In this document: positions 47,752 through 60,084 of the stretch, piece after piece
How positions within the stretch are numbered: the first letter of the stretch is position 1
Layout: every line of letters starts with the position of its first letter
Assembly (NCBI GenBank): GCA_012295275.1
Contig: CM022667.1
Coordinates: 13,208,416-13,272,415, forward strand
Length of the DNA stretch: 64,000 nucleotides
Direction: 5' to 3'
Source of the DNA: Chrysomallon squamiferum
Lineage: Eukaryota > Mollusca > Gastropoda > Neomphalida > Peltospiridae
The notes under the pieces: generated by a model
The model's database searches: none
Seen by the model: the letters and a program-made list of their open reading frames with translations, nothing else
Told to the model about the DNA's origin: nothing
Position numbers and translations under genes: made by a program

Positions 47752-48282
47752 TACTGACAAATTTTGGATTAATTATGTACTGACAAATTTGGGGTTAACG
47801 ACGTACTGACAAATTCGGGGTTAATTATGTACGTACTGACAGAATAAGGATCACGTCACCGCTGACAGCGTAAGTGTTAAATACGTGTTGAGAAGTGTAC
47901 AGTTAAACACGAATCGACGGTGTAGTTAAATGCGTACGAAGTTAAATACGTATTTAGAAATCTAGGTTCAGATACGTATGGACAGATATGTATTCACAAC
48001 CTAGAGTTAAATACGTACTGCCAACCCGCAGTTTAATATATTTTAATAACAGTTAAACGCATAGTGTCAAAGCTCATGAGAAACTGTAGAGAAACCTAAT
48101 GAGAAACTATTGATAAACCTATTGAGAAACTATAGAGAAACCTAGATTTAAAAACAGTCTAGAGTTAAACAGTTCTGGCAAAGCATTCGTTAAATATGTG
48201 TAGACAGTCTACAGTCAAACCTAAAATTAATTACTTATATTGACAAATCTAGGGTTAAATACTTGTGACAAATCGAGAGTTT
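47752..48282 (+). repeat. Decayed 26-bp satellite-like array
   Basis: Three well-kept 26-bp units lie at 47752-47777, 47778-47803 and 47804-47829. Each starts TACTGACAAAT and carries GGGGTTAA or GGATTAA. After a 4-base insertion the array continues as degenerate units to about 48282, recognisable by TACTGACA, CTAGRGTTAAA and TTAAATACG anchors. No ORF of note runs through it. Confidence 0.8.
48075..48143 (+). repeat. 23-bp tandem repeat, 3 copies
   Basis: Three adjacent 23-bp units (48075, 48098, 48121) share ATGAGAAACT or TTGAGAAACT and a GAGAAACCT-type end. They are nested inside the decayed 26-bp array and look like a secondary local expansion. Confidence 0.85.
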
Positions 48283-49009
48283 TGATTGTTTTTCAGTTGT
48301 TGTTTTTTTAGTTTTGTTTGTTTATTTGTTAGTAGGTATGATAACTTTAAGGTTCCAGTATCTTCTGATAACAGAAAAAGGCGGCGCCCCTGTATTTTTC
48401 AAACTCTGCTCCTTCATTATTATGCATGGTTATTTATTACGATAATTAAACAAAGCCCGAAAATATGCAGAAAATATCTGGCTTAATTCTTCTAACCTTC
48501 AGATACAGTTTAACTATTATTTCTGAGAACGGGTCTTTTCAAAATCGTTAAGTCTAATTCATTGGATTTCTATACGAAACTAAAACCGATAAAACTCGTG
48601 AACATTCATTCGTAACAAACGACATCAATATATTTAATTTCGGCCTCCGGATTAAAATCCATTAACTGACATTTTAGAATGTGCACGTGTCTTAAAAAAA
48701 GATCATGTTACGACGTCCATGATGTATAGCCACAATGCTGAATGGAATTTGTATAGTTAAGTGAAACAGTAAATAAATATAATATTACGGCATCTATGAT
48801 TTACTGCGTATGTGTGTTTGTGTGTGTGGATATATATATATATATATATAATTATATGTGTACACATGTTTGTGTTAATATATATGTATGTATGTGTAAG
48901 TATGTTTGTATGCGAGAGAGAGGGGGAGAAAGAGAGAACGAAAGAGCGAGAGAAAGAATGAGTGAAACCTAACGATAGAGAAAGGGAGGGAGAGAGGAGC
49001 AGAGACTAA
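48283..49009. other. Spacer, no gene seen
   Basis: Ordinary AT-rich sequence. A TA run (48830-48849) and purine-rich lead-in (48914-49009). Confidence 0.6.
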
Positions 49010-49134
49010 GACAGAGAGAGAGAGAGAGAGAGAAATAGATAGATGGATATATATAGAGAGAGATAGATAGAGAGATAGACAGATAGAGAAAGAGAGAGAG
49101 CGAGAGAGAGCGACAGAGATAGAGAGATAGATAG

Positions 49135-49195
<61 letters not shown>

Positions 49196-49199
49196 TAGC

Positions 49200-49248
<49 letters not shown>
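49010..49248 (+). repeat. (GA)n/(GATA)n imperfect array
   Basis: About 240 bases of GA interrupted by GATAGATA, GCGA and GACA steps. Minus-strand Ser-Leu frames are repeat translations. Confidence 0.95.
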
Positions 49249-49250
<2 letters not shown>

Positions 49251-50537
49251 ATGTTAAAAATCGAAACAATAAACACATAACATCAAGACATCTTCATTGT
49301 GAAGAAAACAGCAAAGAAATTGTCTGGCAGAATGAATGATGAACACACGCGTCCTAATTAAAACACAATAAAGATTCTCACATTTCCCGTGTCTCGCGTT
49401 GCTTGCACTATTTGCTAGAAAAAAGAAACAATTCGAACACCGATGTATCCGTTACGTGTATTAATTTCATGGAATGTCGCCTTGTGGGTTGATGACAACG
49501 AAAAGCACCGAGTCACCCAGTATAAATTATACATAATGTAATAAACACACTTAAACACAAATAAACACACACAAAAAAAAAAAAAAAAATTAAAACACCA
49601 AAAAAAAAAAAAAAAAAAAAAAAAGTGAAAAGGATGATAGAACAAGTAATAATGTATTATTTAATATATTTTTTTTTTATTTGTTTGTTTGTTTAAAATA
49701 AAGAACGAAAGAACGAAAAAAAAAAAAAAAAAAAGAAGTAAAAAAAAAAAAAAAAAAAAAAAACAAACAACAACAACAATAAAATAAATACAATAAAATA
49801 AGGATAAAATAAATAAATATTGTGTGTGTGTGTATGTATGTATGAGTATATATATATATAAACAAAATATGAAATAAAATGAATTAAAAAAAAAAAAAGC
49901 GCAAATGTAAATAACGATAAAAAGAAACATGAAATAAACAAAAACATTAAGCGTTACAAACAAACCTCTGTAAAAGAAGCAGATTTAAAATTTACGTCAA
50001 ATTCGCCGTCACGCAGATCTCACGATTTTCTCAGATTTCGCTACTGCGGCTCGATTCAACACTTTGTGACAAATTCGAGACAAGACACGCATAGTTTACG
50101 AGCAGAGATTTAACAGAAGTCAAACAATACGCTTTATGTTACAGATACAAATGACCAAGAGTAATAGAAATCTGTGTTGTTGTTGTCTTCTGCTTTTTCT
50201 CTTCTTTTCTTTTCTTTTAATTCATCATCTTCTTGTTAGGTTGCTTTGACTTTTGTGTCGAGTTGCAGTAGGACGACAGATTAAAAGCCAAGAAGGCGAC
50301 GAAATCAGATTTGATTTAAAATCAATAAAATATTGATAGATTTATTTAAGAAAGCTTTTCTTGTTACCTGTGAAGAATGCAGGAGAATTGAAATGAAATG
50401 AAAATAAAATAAAATACGTGTTTAAAATACAAAGTTTACATATTTGATTTTCTCTAATTATGAACATATACCTTAACTTCTCTCTCTCTCTCTCTCTCGC
50501 TCTCTGTATGTCTCTCACAAAACACATACACATATAA
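49249..50537. other. Spacer with dense A tracts
   Basis: Poly-A at 49573-49589, 49600-49624, 49719-49734 and 49741-49763. Bases 49980-50130 are ordinary complexity. A CT run near 50480-50498 is almost complementary to the GA array beyond it, an inverted arrangement. No gene seen. Confidence 0.6.
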
Positions 50538-50543
50538 AGAGAG

Positions 50544-50612
<69 letters not shown>
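50538..50612 (+). repeat. (GA)n microsatellite
   Basis: About 73 bases, one GCGA interruption near the start. Confidence 0.96.
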
Positions 50613-50618
<6 letters not shown>

Positions 50619-50802
50619 CAATAAGAGAAAGAGCAAAGATAGAGAAAATATGAATAGAAAAAGAAAAAGATGGTCAGTTGGTAAATATATAAATGTGTTT
50701 GAGTGTGCGAGTGTGTGTATATGAGTGTGTATATATATATACTATTGTTGTTGTTGTTTATCTTCTGCTTCTTGTTGTTCTTATTATAACTTATGTTGTT
50801 GT

Positions 50803-50829
50803 TATTACTACTATCACTATTATTATTAT

Positions 50830-50861
<32 letters not shown>

Positions 50862-50894
50862 TTATTATTATTATTATAATTATTATTATTATTT
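50803..50894 (+). repeat. (ATT)n/(ACT)n array
   Basis: ATT, then ACT (50831-50860), then ATT again. Preceded by TA and TTG runs. Confidence 0.95.
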
Positions 50895-52018
<1,124 letters not shown>

Positions 52019-52355
52019 CCCTCTCTGTCTGTCTGTCTGTCTCTCTGTCTCTGTCTTTCTGTCTCTCTGCTCTGACTGTGTCTGTCTGACTCTCTTACTC
52101 TCTTTCTCTCTCTGCGTCTCAACGTATATCTGTCAGTTTCTCATTCTGTCTTTCTTCAGACTTTATCGATTTCCTACAAATAGAAGTAAATTTATTTTAC
52201 ACCTTATTTATCTAATTAACTGTCATATTTGTCCCTCACAAAATCACACGCACACTCACATAGAGTCGATCATACACGCACATGTACACACACACACGCA
52301 TACGGACATATATACATCCACTCACATTTATATATAAACACAAACTCTCTCTGTC

Positions 52356-52507
<152 letters not shown>

Positions 52508-54136
52508 TTTTTTCTCTGCGACTGCAGGTGCAGTTTCTGCAAATCTCCAATCAGGAAACGAAATACGAAATTGTTCCTAATTAGCAACAAATTTGTTCCA
52601 AACTGCAGTGTTTTTCTACAGATACACACTTTCAGCATCGTAAACACAACTTTTATCTTAAGCGTCTTTATAAATTATCGTTAAGGTTGAAGAATATAGA
52701 ATACAGCTACAGCAACTACAGCATCAATGATGGCGAATATGACGACGACGAAGATGTTGATGGTATTGATGATGGTGCTCATAATAATGACGACAAAGGA
52801 ATACGAATAACATATATACTACTACTACCACTACTACTATCACCACTACTGCTGCTACTACTACTAACACTGATAATAATAATAATAATAATAATAATAA
52901 TTATTATTATTATTATTATTATTATTATAATGATGACTGCGATGATGATTAACATAATAATAACAAACATACGACATATACAAACAAACAAACAAACAAA
53001 AAACAAAAAAATAATAATAAATAAATAAATAAATAAATAAAATATTGAAGAAATGTTGCATCTAACCAAATGAACACCGAAGAAATAAATATCATTTTTA
53101 TTTAACAAAACCGTCAACACAATTCTCTATCGACATTTATCAAACTCATTTCTTGCCGGAATGTGGTGTTGCTAACAATTAGCAACAACGACTATTTCAT
53201 ATTTATCCTTTAGATACAAAAACAAACAAACAAACAAACAAACCACACACAACTGCATCGGATAAGCAACTTTAAGAGCCATGTTCAGATCGGGATTTAA
53301 AGATGAATAGCAAAAGATGGCCGTTGCAGCATTTCGTCAAACGTGCAAAAATTCGTAAACTTCATTTTAAATCATTTAGGCTGCCGAGGGATTCACGTTT
53401 TCATCTTTGCTTGGACCCGGAGTAAAATTGTGTTAATGTAATCCCTAGACACAAATATTTTATTTCGGGGCGATTTTTGTACTTGTTGAACTCAAGACAA
53501 CTGTTTGTATTCGAACAGCCGTTTGTGTTGAAAATTCAGGGCCAACCTTTTAACTGGTGTACGTGACGCAGATTCACGGTCATTAATATATGCACGAACG
53601 TGATTCGGCACTTCCCGTCTTTACACAACTGTTCCAATTTAATTTGGTTGAGACGACTTTGCGTTGTAGTTAAATATTCCCGCAAGAACAAATGTTTACG
53701 TCACGACTTAAAGACAACACTTGATTTGTCTCTGCAGCAGACGATATTTTTTTTTTTTTCTCCAACTCCACGTTTGCTATGGCCATTTTCTTCGATCGTT
53801 ATTGTCCCTAACCCAGGAATTTCGACAGATTTACACTTGATCTTGGCATTGCAAATTAGGTAACCAAACTGACAGAGAAATGCATTACCTTGCACTTGCG
53901 TAAATCAGTATTGCTTTGTGATTAACGTAAGTGAGTGTGCGCGAACAAAAGTTACTCTTGTTTAACTGGAGCCGTTGTGGGTTTTGCTACACGTAGCCAT
54001 ATTAAATGTTTACGTATAAATTTCGATGCATTTCCCTTGCAGGGGTGCGATCAAACAACAAGGAGGAATTTAGCATTCCTAGACAATTTACATAAAATGT
54101 CGTAGAATCCTGAATTCTAAGAACATAGCAAATATT

Positions 54137-54138
<2 letters not shown>
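52508..54138. other. Spacer with palindromic AAT/ATT, no gene seen
   Basis: Aside from the palindrome at 52873-52930: ACT triplets (52816-52867), AAAC and AAAT runs (52980-53040, 53217-53241). Bases 53270-54000 are the least repetitive stretch of this part, yet no frame there looks like a known protein. Confidence 0.6.
52873..52930. repeat. (AAT)n-(ATT)n near-perfect palindrome
   Basis: An (AAT)n run switches strand sense at about 52900 into an (ATT)n run of equal length, giving two complementary arms of about 28 bp with no spacer. Cruciform extrusion is possible. Confidence 0.85.

Positions 54139-54211
<73 letters not shown>
54139..54211 (+). repeat. (CT)n microsatellite
   Basis: 73 bases of pure CT. 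Confidence 0.97.
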
Positions 54212-54212
<1 letters not shown>

Positions 54213-55679
54213 ACGATTAACAAGACGTAAACAATGTTAATACGTCAAACAGTACTATGACATCATCTGGGTGTTATTTTTAGGATCCATTAGAAAAGAA
54301 TTAATCTGATACATTTTTGTCTTACTTTAACAAATTAGGTTATAAGAATGTCATTAATATTTTACAACAACAACAACAGTAATAATAATAGTAATTGTAT
54401 GCATGCATGCATGTCTGTATCTAGATAACAGTACGTATGTAAATATGTATATGTGTGTATGATGTACGTACGTATACGTATGTATTATGTATTTATATAT
54501 GTATGAATGTATGTATGTGTGTCTGTATATGCATGTCTGTAAGTATGTATATTAAAATGAATGTATCACAAAGAACATAAATACAGTCACCAAAACCGCG
54601 CGTTGCGTAATATCACGTGCGTATTCCTAACACAAAAATTAGCGAGTACCAAAAAATGTTTTCCCACCCATCCCTATTTCAAGGCGACAATCATCTTTAA
54701 TGAAGTCGCAACAAACACTTGTAAAGAAAAGAAGAAGAAAAAAAGAAAAATGAAAGAACGAAAAAGAAAAAGAAAGGTTGAAAAGTTAAGTAGTTTGCAC
54801 TCTGAACACGGAGATAAGAAAAACCTAGCAGAAACAGTCAGAGACGGGGTAACACTTCGTTACATTCGTGAAAGAAATTCGACATGGCGGTGTCGAGGGA
54901 AAAAGCTCCGACGTAGTAAAGTAAACACGCGACTCACTGAGCGGGGTTTCAGTCTATTGTCGCGGTCACGTGACACTTCGAGAGTTCGTTCGGTGAGACA
55001 AGTTATAACAATACCACATCGCAATTATTTTCTGACGAAACCTAATTTTAACTTCTTCTTCTTTATTTTTTTTTATTATTATTATTATTATTATTTTTTT
55101 TTTTTAAAAACAGGTGAGATTTTCACCTATTCAGCTTCTCCGATCAGAATCGATCTAGCCACTTGGGAAATTAACCGTTAAAAGGTACTGCAACTATTCT
55201 GTTACGCAGATTTATCTATCTATCTTTCTTTTTTCTTTTCTCGAACGCACCGAATGACCCCTTCTGCGTTTATTGCCGCTAGCATATTATCACCGTAGGC
55301 GTGGTTTAATGTGGTTAATGCTTTCTGTCACTCATGACCAGTAGGCGTGGCTGCCCAATATAATGTCCCCGCCTTGAATTATGAAAAATCACGAATCTTT
55401 GCACTAAAACGAAAACCTTGACGTAGATGTACGTATGGGTGTGTGTTTTCTGGTGCGTGAGGTGTATTCGTACATTCTAATTTTAGGAGTGTATGTGCAT
55501 GCATGTTTGTGTTTGTTTGTGTGTGTTGTATGAGTGTGCGTGTTGTATGAGTGTGCGTGTATGTAGGAACACGCTGGAAAATGTCTGAAAAGTGGTTAAT
55601 AGGTGAGATTGATTATTCGGTCGTCATTGTGGTCGATAACGAAGTTCAACGAGTCCTCATTAAAATGTGATAACAATAG
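54212..55679. other. Spacer; 206-codon frame examined, not called
   Basis: GTAT-rich sequence at 54395-54550. An open frame of 206 codons (54561-55181) spans a Lys-rich AAAG tract and an ATT tract. Its middle (54800-55000, CpG-containing, with a CACGTG at 54966-54971) is mixed but unrecognisable. Short GTGTGT and duplicated GTGTTGTATGAGTGTGCGTG modules sit at 55523-55560. Confidence 0.5.
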
Positions 55680-55681
55680 TT

Positions 55682-55721
<40 letters not shown>

Positions 55722-56014
55722 CAGTAATAATAGTAGTAATAAAGTTGTAATAGTAGTAATAGGAGTAGTAGTAGCAGTAGAAGTAGTAGTATTAATATTA
55801 ACTTATGCTATACTACTAGTAGTAGTGGTGGTGGTGGTTGTGGTTGTGGTAGTAGTAGTAGAAACAGTTGTAGGAGTGGTAGTTGTAGCAGAAGTAGTAG
55901 TTGCACCCATAGTAGTAATATTATGTGATGCTGTGATTGTGTTTGTAGATGTAAATGATAGTAGTAATAATGATAATAGTTGAAGTAATAATAGAAATAA
56001 TAGTTATTGTAGTA

Positions 56015-56045
<31 letters not shown>

Positions 56046-56076
56046 CAGTAGTAGTAGTAGTAGTAGTAGTAGTAGT
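55680..56076 (+). repeat. (TAG)n array, long and imperfect
   Basis: About 400 bases dominated by TAG/TGG/TTG triplets, with pure blocks at 55680-55721 and 56017-56076. The Ser/Val-rich 126-codon frame and its minus-strand Tyr-rich partner are repeat translations. Confidence 0.93.
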
Positions 56077-56179
56077 TAGCTGTCCAGGTATGATCACACT
56101 TCACAATAGTTAATATAAAACATTCTCATTAAATAGGATTAGAAGAAAGGAGAAATTTTTAAATGCGTAATCAAAAGTA

Positions 56180-56366
56180 CATATATGTGTGTATATTTGT
56201 GTGTATGTATGTCTGTATGTCTATATATATATATATATGTATATGTATGTGTGTATGTGTGTGTGTATGTATGTGTGTGTATATATATATATGTGTGTGT
56301 GTGTATGTGTGTATGTATGTATGTATGTGTGTACATGTATGTATGTACGTATGTAAGTATGTATGT
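56180..56366 (+). repeat. (GTAT)n/(GT)n array
   Basis: Imperfect GTAT and GTGTGTAT modules with two TA runs (56221-56238, 56280-56292). Confidence 0.92.
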
Positions 56367-57154
56367 AAACAAGTGGAAAGACACGGGTTGAAAGTGACCG
56401 AGTTGTTTGACACTACATCTAGTGCTGAAACATCTGTTTGAAATGTGATAGTATCTCCGTATATTAAACATATTTTCATAAACCCAGTATCGATCGCTGA
56501 TGGCCAAGTCGATTACATCCAGTGATGTCATTGTACGATGGTAAATCGTATGGCGAAGTTGCACCGAGTTTAAACACCTTTAGATTCAAAATACTTTAGG
56601 CGCGTGTAGAAGGTTCGGAATCAGAAGATGAAGAAGAAGAAGAAGATAATAATGATGGTGATGACAAAAAAAAGAAGAAGATGATGATGATGGTGATGAT
56701 TACAGTAATAATAATGATGATGGTAGCAGTGAAGAAACAACGAAGAACACAGCAACAATTATTTTATTTTATTCTTTTGTTGTTTTAATTATTTTTTAAA
56801 TTTGTTTTTTAAATTCTCCTAAATTTAATCTCTCCATTATAAATTTGCAAATTATATTCCGGCCCACCACCTGTGTTCAGTATAAGGTGATAACTAATCG
56901 AAACAGGTGAAAATTAGAACTTCACCTGTGATTATCTTCGCAGGTGTTCTGTCCGAATGACATTACTTACGTCCTCACACGGTGGCGTAACGCCGCGTGA
57001 CGTAGTGCCGTGGAACGCCCTCTAGCGACGATTTCGTTAACTTTATTAACAATTAATACACTTGCATCTGTGTTTTGAGGATCCATTTAAACAGGTAAGA
57101 ATTAATTTACAAACAGGTTGAATGTAGATGGTTCATTCTTAATTGCAGTATAAG
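56367..57154. other. Spacer, no gene seen
   Basis: GAA and GAT triplets (56625-56725), T-rich sequence to 56825, then an ordinary, CpG-containing stretch (56870-57030) with AGGTGAAAATT- and ACAGGTGT-like steps and a CTCF-like motif. Confidence 0.55.
57015..57028 (-). promoter_or_regulatory. CTCF-like motif, minus strand
   Basis: The reverse complement, TCGCTAGAGGGCGT, matches 11 of 14 positions. It is convergent with the site at 51677 and 2.1 kb upstream of the P450 start. Confidence 0.22.
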
Positions 57155-57259
<105 letters not shown>

Positions 57260-57639
57260 ATAATCTTCCCAAAGCTATTTTATGACTTTTAATAAAAAAA
57301 AAAAAAAAAGTATTTCTTTGTTTCATTATATACTGGTAAAAAAATAAACAATAAACAAACTGTTTAATAAAACAAATTAACAAGAGTTCAAAGCAATATT
57401 CAAACTCACAACACAATCCTTTTCTTTGTGCATATTCTCTCCTGTGACACCTAATAAATTTACAGAATGAATTTTAAAACGAAAAAAAAAATTAGTTTCT
57501 GCACAATTTACGCTCTATGTTACGCCCTATAAATGAATAAATGTAAATTTGGTAAACATAATTATGGATATACACTATCGCAAACCCTTTGTTTTCATCA
57601 AAAAGAACAAAAAATGTAAGTGATATTTTTCTAGTCAAG

Positions 57640-57640
57640 A

Positions 57641-57672
<32 letters not shown>

Positions 57673-57690
57673 CAGCAGCAGTAGTAGTTG
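57640..57690 (+). repeat. (TAG)n array
   Basis: About 50 bases of TAG, with TGG and CAG steps at the end. Confidence 0.94.
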
Positions 57691-57909
57691 TAATATACAG
57701 TCGTAGTGATAGTAGTGACGGCAGTATATGCGCAGAAACAGTATTTATTTTTATTAGTTTATTTATTTAAACAGATGTCGCAGTGGTAGTAGTTGTGAAG
57801 GTGTTAAGGTGGAGAAAAATGTAAAATTAACAGGTTTATTTTCACGATATCCAGTTAATTGTTAGTCAATACTTTTATTAATAACAACTGTTTAGTACTA
57901 CATGTCACG

Positions 57910-57911
<2 letters not shown>

Positions 57912-57967
<56 letters not shown>
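57912..57967 (+). repeat. (GA)n microsatellite
   Basis: 56 bases of pure GA, 1.2 kb upstream of the P450 start codon. Confidence 0.97.
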
Positions 57968-57969
<2 letters not shown>

Positions 57970-58289
57970 AAATATATACTACGAGACACACATACATATT
58001 CATTCATGATAATTTATATACCAGAAAAAAAAATCGTGTATCAATTTGTCAATGAACAACCGGCAACTAATAAAAGCAAAATATTGCTCTGTATCAAAGA
58101 CCCGTTCATCATCTAACCCTCCCCTCAACCCGCGCTACTACTATCAACTCTAACTCTGCTAACAAGATACACCACCACCTTTACTGTACAATGACCGTTT
58201 GTAAAAAAAAAAAAATTTTTTTTTTTTTTTTTTTTACCACCCTTTAGGTCTCAACGTGTCTCATTCACTAAAAAATCTTTTTTGACAGA
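57968..58289. other. Spacer before the P450 upstream region
   Basis: AT-rich. A head-to-head poly-A/poly-T (58203-58236) forms a short inverted repeat of A and T. Confidence 0.6.
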
Positions 58290-58479
58290 ATGCAGCGCCC
58301 ATTTCTCGACGAGCTGGCGTGTCTAACACCGGCGAAACTCGTTGTGGTTGGATGGTTCAACGCAGGGCAGAGACGTACCGTACAGATTCTCGCTCGCTTC
58401 TCTCCGCGTCTCGTGGGCCCCCTTCGAGACCGCTTTACCAATCCGTGTTTACCGTGGTGCGATCGCACTCCGCTGACCC

Positions 58480-58487
58480 TATTTAAA
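58480..58487 (+). promoter_or_regulatory. TATA-like box
   Basis: TATTTAAA stands alone in a GC-richer stretch about 655 bp upstream of the P450 start codon. If used, transcription would begin near 58510. AT-rich octamers are common in this window, so the call rests mainly on local context. Confidence 0.25.
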
Positions 58488-58707
58488 TGATTTCACCGCC
58501 GGCCAACTGCGACAGAGCGAACTCGTTTGGCCGTGGACGGGCTTGCCAAGCATACGTCACTGAGACAGCGAGCGCCACTCGCACGGTTAGCGAGTCAGCC
58601 GCCTTTTTCGTGGATCTCTCGTTTGAGCGGACGATTCTGTTTGTCACACCGCATCGTGCAGTCAGTTACCAGTTACAGGCTGCGTTCTACTACGACTCGC
58701 AGTTGTT

Positions 58708-58764
58708 ATTACTACTACTACTACTACTACGACTGTTCGCTGCTGCTACTACGTTACTACTTAT

Positions 58765-58799
<35 letters not shown>

Positions 58800-58829
58800 T
58801 CACCGCTGCTGCTGCTGCTTCTACTACCG
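58708..58829 (+). repeat. CTA/CTG trinucleotide tract in the P450 leader
   Basis: A run of ACT/CTA triplets interrupted by GCTGCTGCT-type triplets ends about 310 bp before the P450 start codon. It lies in the CpG-richer upstream region, in the promoter or the 5' UTR depending on the TSS. The open frames through it (poly-Leu/Tyr or poly-Thr) are repeat translations. Confidence 0.8.
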
Positions 58830-59003
58830 TTAAATACTGCTATCCACACACCTTTCTCTGATTGGTTCTTAAACGGCCGTCACACGGGAAATCCTAATAC
58901 GAGAGAAGATTAAAAAAAATATTTTATTTACATCGGAAGAGTGAGAGAGAACGAGAGACGGAGAGAGAGAGAGAGAGAGAGAGAGACCACGGTGGTTTGG
59001 TGT

Positions 59004-59036
59004 ATGGCTTCTTTCTGTTTTGTTGTTTTCTACTGA
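59004..59036 (+). other. Upstream ORF in the P450 leader
   Basis: ATG GCT TCT TTC followed by further hydrophobic codons and TGA gives a 10-residue peptide (MASFCFVVFY). It ends 105 bases before the P450 start. The +4 base is G but -3 is T, so initiation would be moderate. If the transcript starts upstream, this uORF could lower translation of the main ORF. It may equally be chance. Confidence 0.3.
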
Positions 59037-59141
59037 GTGTGTCGGCTTCGAGGACTCTTTTGTTTTTAAGGACCGTGTTAAAAAAAAAAAAAAAAAACCC
59101 TCAGGACCCAAGGTGCAGATAATTCGTGACATTTTTGAACC

Positions 59142-59402
59142 ATGGCCGAGACCGTACTCCGCCGAATAGCCTCTCACGGGAGAACTATTTTGACCCGCAC
59201 GAGACGTGTGACGTCTGTGCAGAGCGCGAGCGCCGTCTTCACCGAGGCCACGGACTCGGACGACATTCACCTGAGTGGGGTGAAAGAGTGTACCCACCCT
59301 AAAACGCTGGCCGAAATGCCCGGACCGCCCGGCCTGCCCTTTCTCGGGACTCTACCGGAGTATGCACGCAAAGCCAACCAGGGACAGTTCCACGAAATAC
59401 AG
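59142..59402 (+). CDS. First coding exon of a mitochondrial-clan cytochrome P450 (partial gene)
   Basis: The exon encodes 87 residues. The ATG sits in a good context (C at -1, A at -3, G at +4). Residues 1-34 carry Arg at 7, 8, 14, 19, 21 and 22 and only one acidic residue (E3), as expected of a cleavable mitochondrial presequence. Residues 59-71 read MPGPPGLPFLGTL, the proline-rich hinge that orients the P450 catalytic domain after its N-terminal targeting segment. The following segment, EYARKANQGQFHEIQ, resembles the start of helix A in mitochondrial P450s (CYP10/12/27/302-like). The exon ends in CAG|GTAGGT, a consensus donor in phase 0; reading on past it gives non-P450 sequence and a stop. 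The helix I, ExxR and heme-Cys regions must lie in later exons outside the window. Mitochondrial P450s are heme monooxygenases fed electrons by adrenodoxin and usually act on steroids, sterols or xenobiotics. Subfamily and substrate cannot be told from this exon. It could also be the 5' end of a broken copy. Confidence 0.82.
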
Positions 59403-60050
59403 GTAGGTTCCGTTGTGTTCACGTTGTCGACGACGTCGTTGTAAATACTGTTACGTTGTACACTTTTAAAAACACTGAGCGAATGTTTTTGTTGTTGATG
59501 TCGTTGATGTATAATATACCTGTTCTAGGAGTTTGTTACCGTAAATTAGTTATTCACTGTAAGATTACCGTATGCTATTGGTGTAGCTGTTGTAAATATT
59601 TTTTGAGAGCTAGAAAACTATTGTTATGCTGATGTCGTAGTCGAGGCTATTGTCAGCTGTAACTGTGACAAAAACAGAAATCTAAAAAAGATTTATGTGT
59701 TTACGTCGCTCTACAGCTGTAGATCGTAAATAGTAAAATTAACATCAAAACCAAACAACAAACACCACCACCACAACTTGTTCATTTCGTTGTCGTTGAA
59801 ACACATCTAGAATAATTAAGGATATTATGGCGATATATGATGATGATGATGATGATGGTGATAAATGTTAAAGATGATTTTTGAAGAGCTCGAAATGATT
59901 ATAAATTCGAACTATTAACATTTTTGAACATATATTATGAAATTTCTTCGTTAAAATACTCAGCCACGTATTAATAAATTAAATAAATTAATCATTAAAG
60001 TAAAATACAAATCTAAAATTACATAAATCTAAAAGAAAGGAGAGATAGAG

Positions 60051-60084
<34 letters not shown>

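Larger units (their letters stand above)
58290..59141 (+). promoter_or_regulatory. Probable promoter and 5' leader of the P450 gene
   Basis: This stretch is visibly richer in G, C and CpG than the surrounding DNA and ends at the P450 start codon. It holds a TATA-like TATTTAAA at 58480-58487 and a TCAGTT initiator-like hexamer at 58662-58667. A CTA/CTG trinucleotide tract lies at 58708-58829, a short AG array at 58964-58986, a 10-codon upstream ORF at 59004-59036 and a poly-A run near 59080-59097. The TATA-like and initiator-like elements are too far apart to serve one start site, so the TSS is not fixed. A 5' UTR intron cannot be excluded. The role is inferred from position and composition. 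Confidence 0.45.

Noticed and set aside
47735-48262. AGGGTTA motifs reminiscent of telomeric TTAGGG
   Set aside because: They recur at about 26-base spacing within the decayed satellite, not as hexamer tandem repeats. There is no telomeric or interstitial telomeric array.
54561-55181. 206-codon plus-strand frame, the longest open frame in the window
   Set aside because: It crosses an AAAG Lys-rich tract and an ATT Phe/Tyr tract, the remainder has no recognisable domain, and there is no splice or promoter context. Probably chance.
55603-56104. Ser/Val-rich 126-codon frame and Tyr-rich minus frame
   Set aside because: Direct translations of the (TAG)n array.
58268-58490. Overlapping 66-codon frames on both strands upstream of the P450
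   Set aside because: No recognisable protein, and they fall in the probable promoter. High GC lowers stop density.
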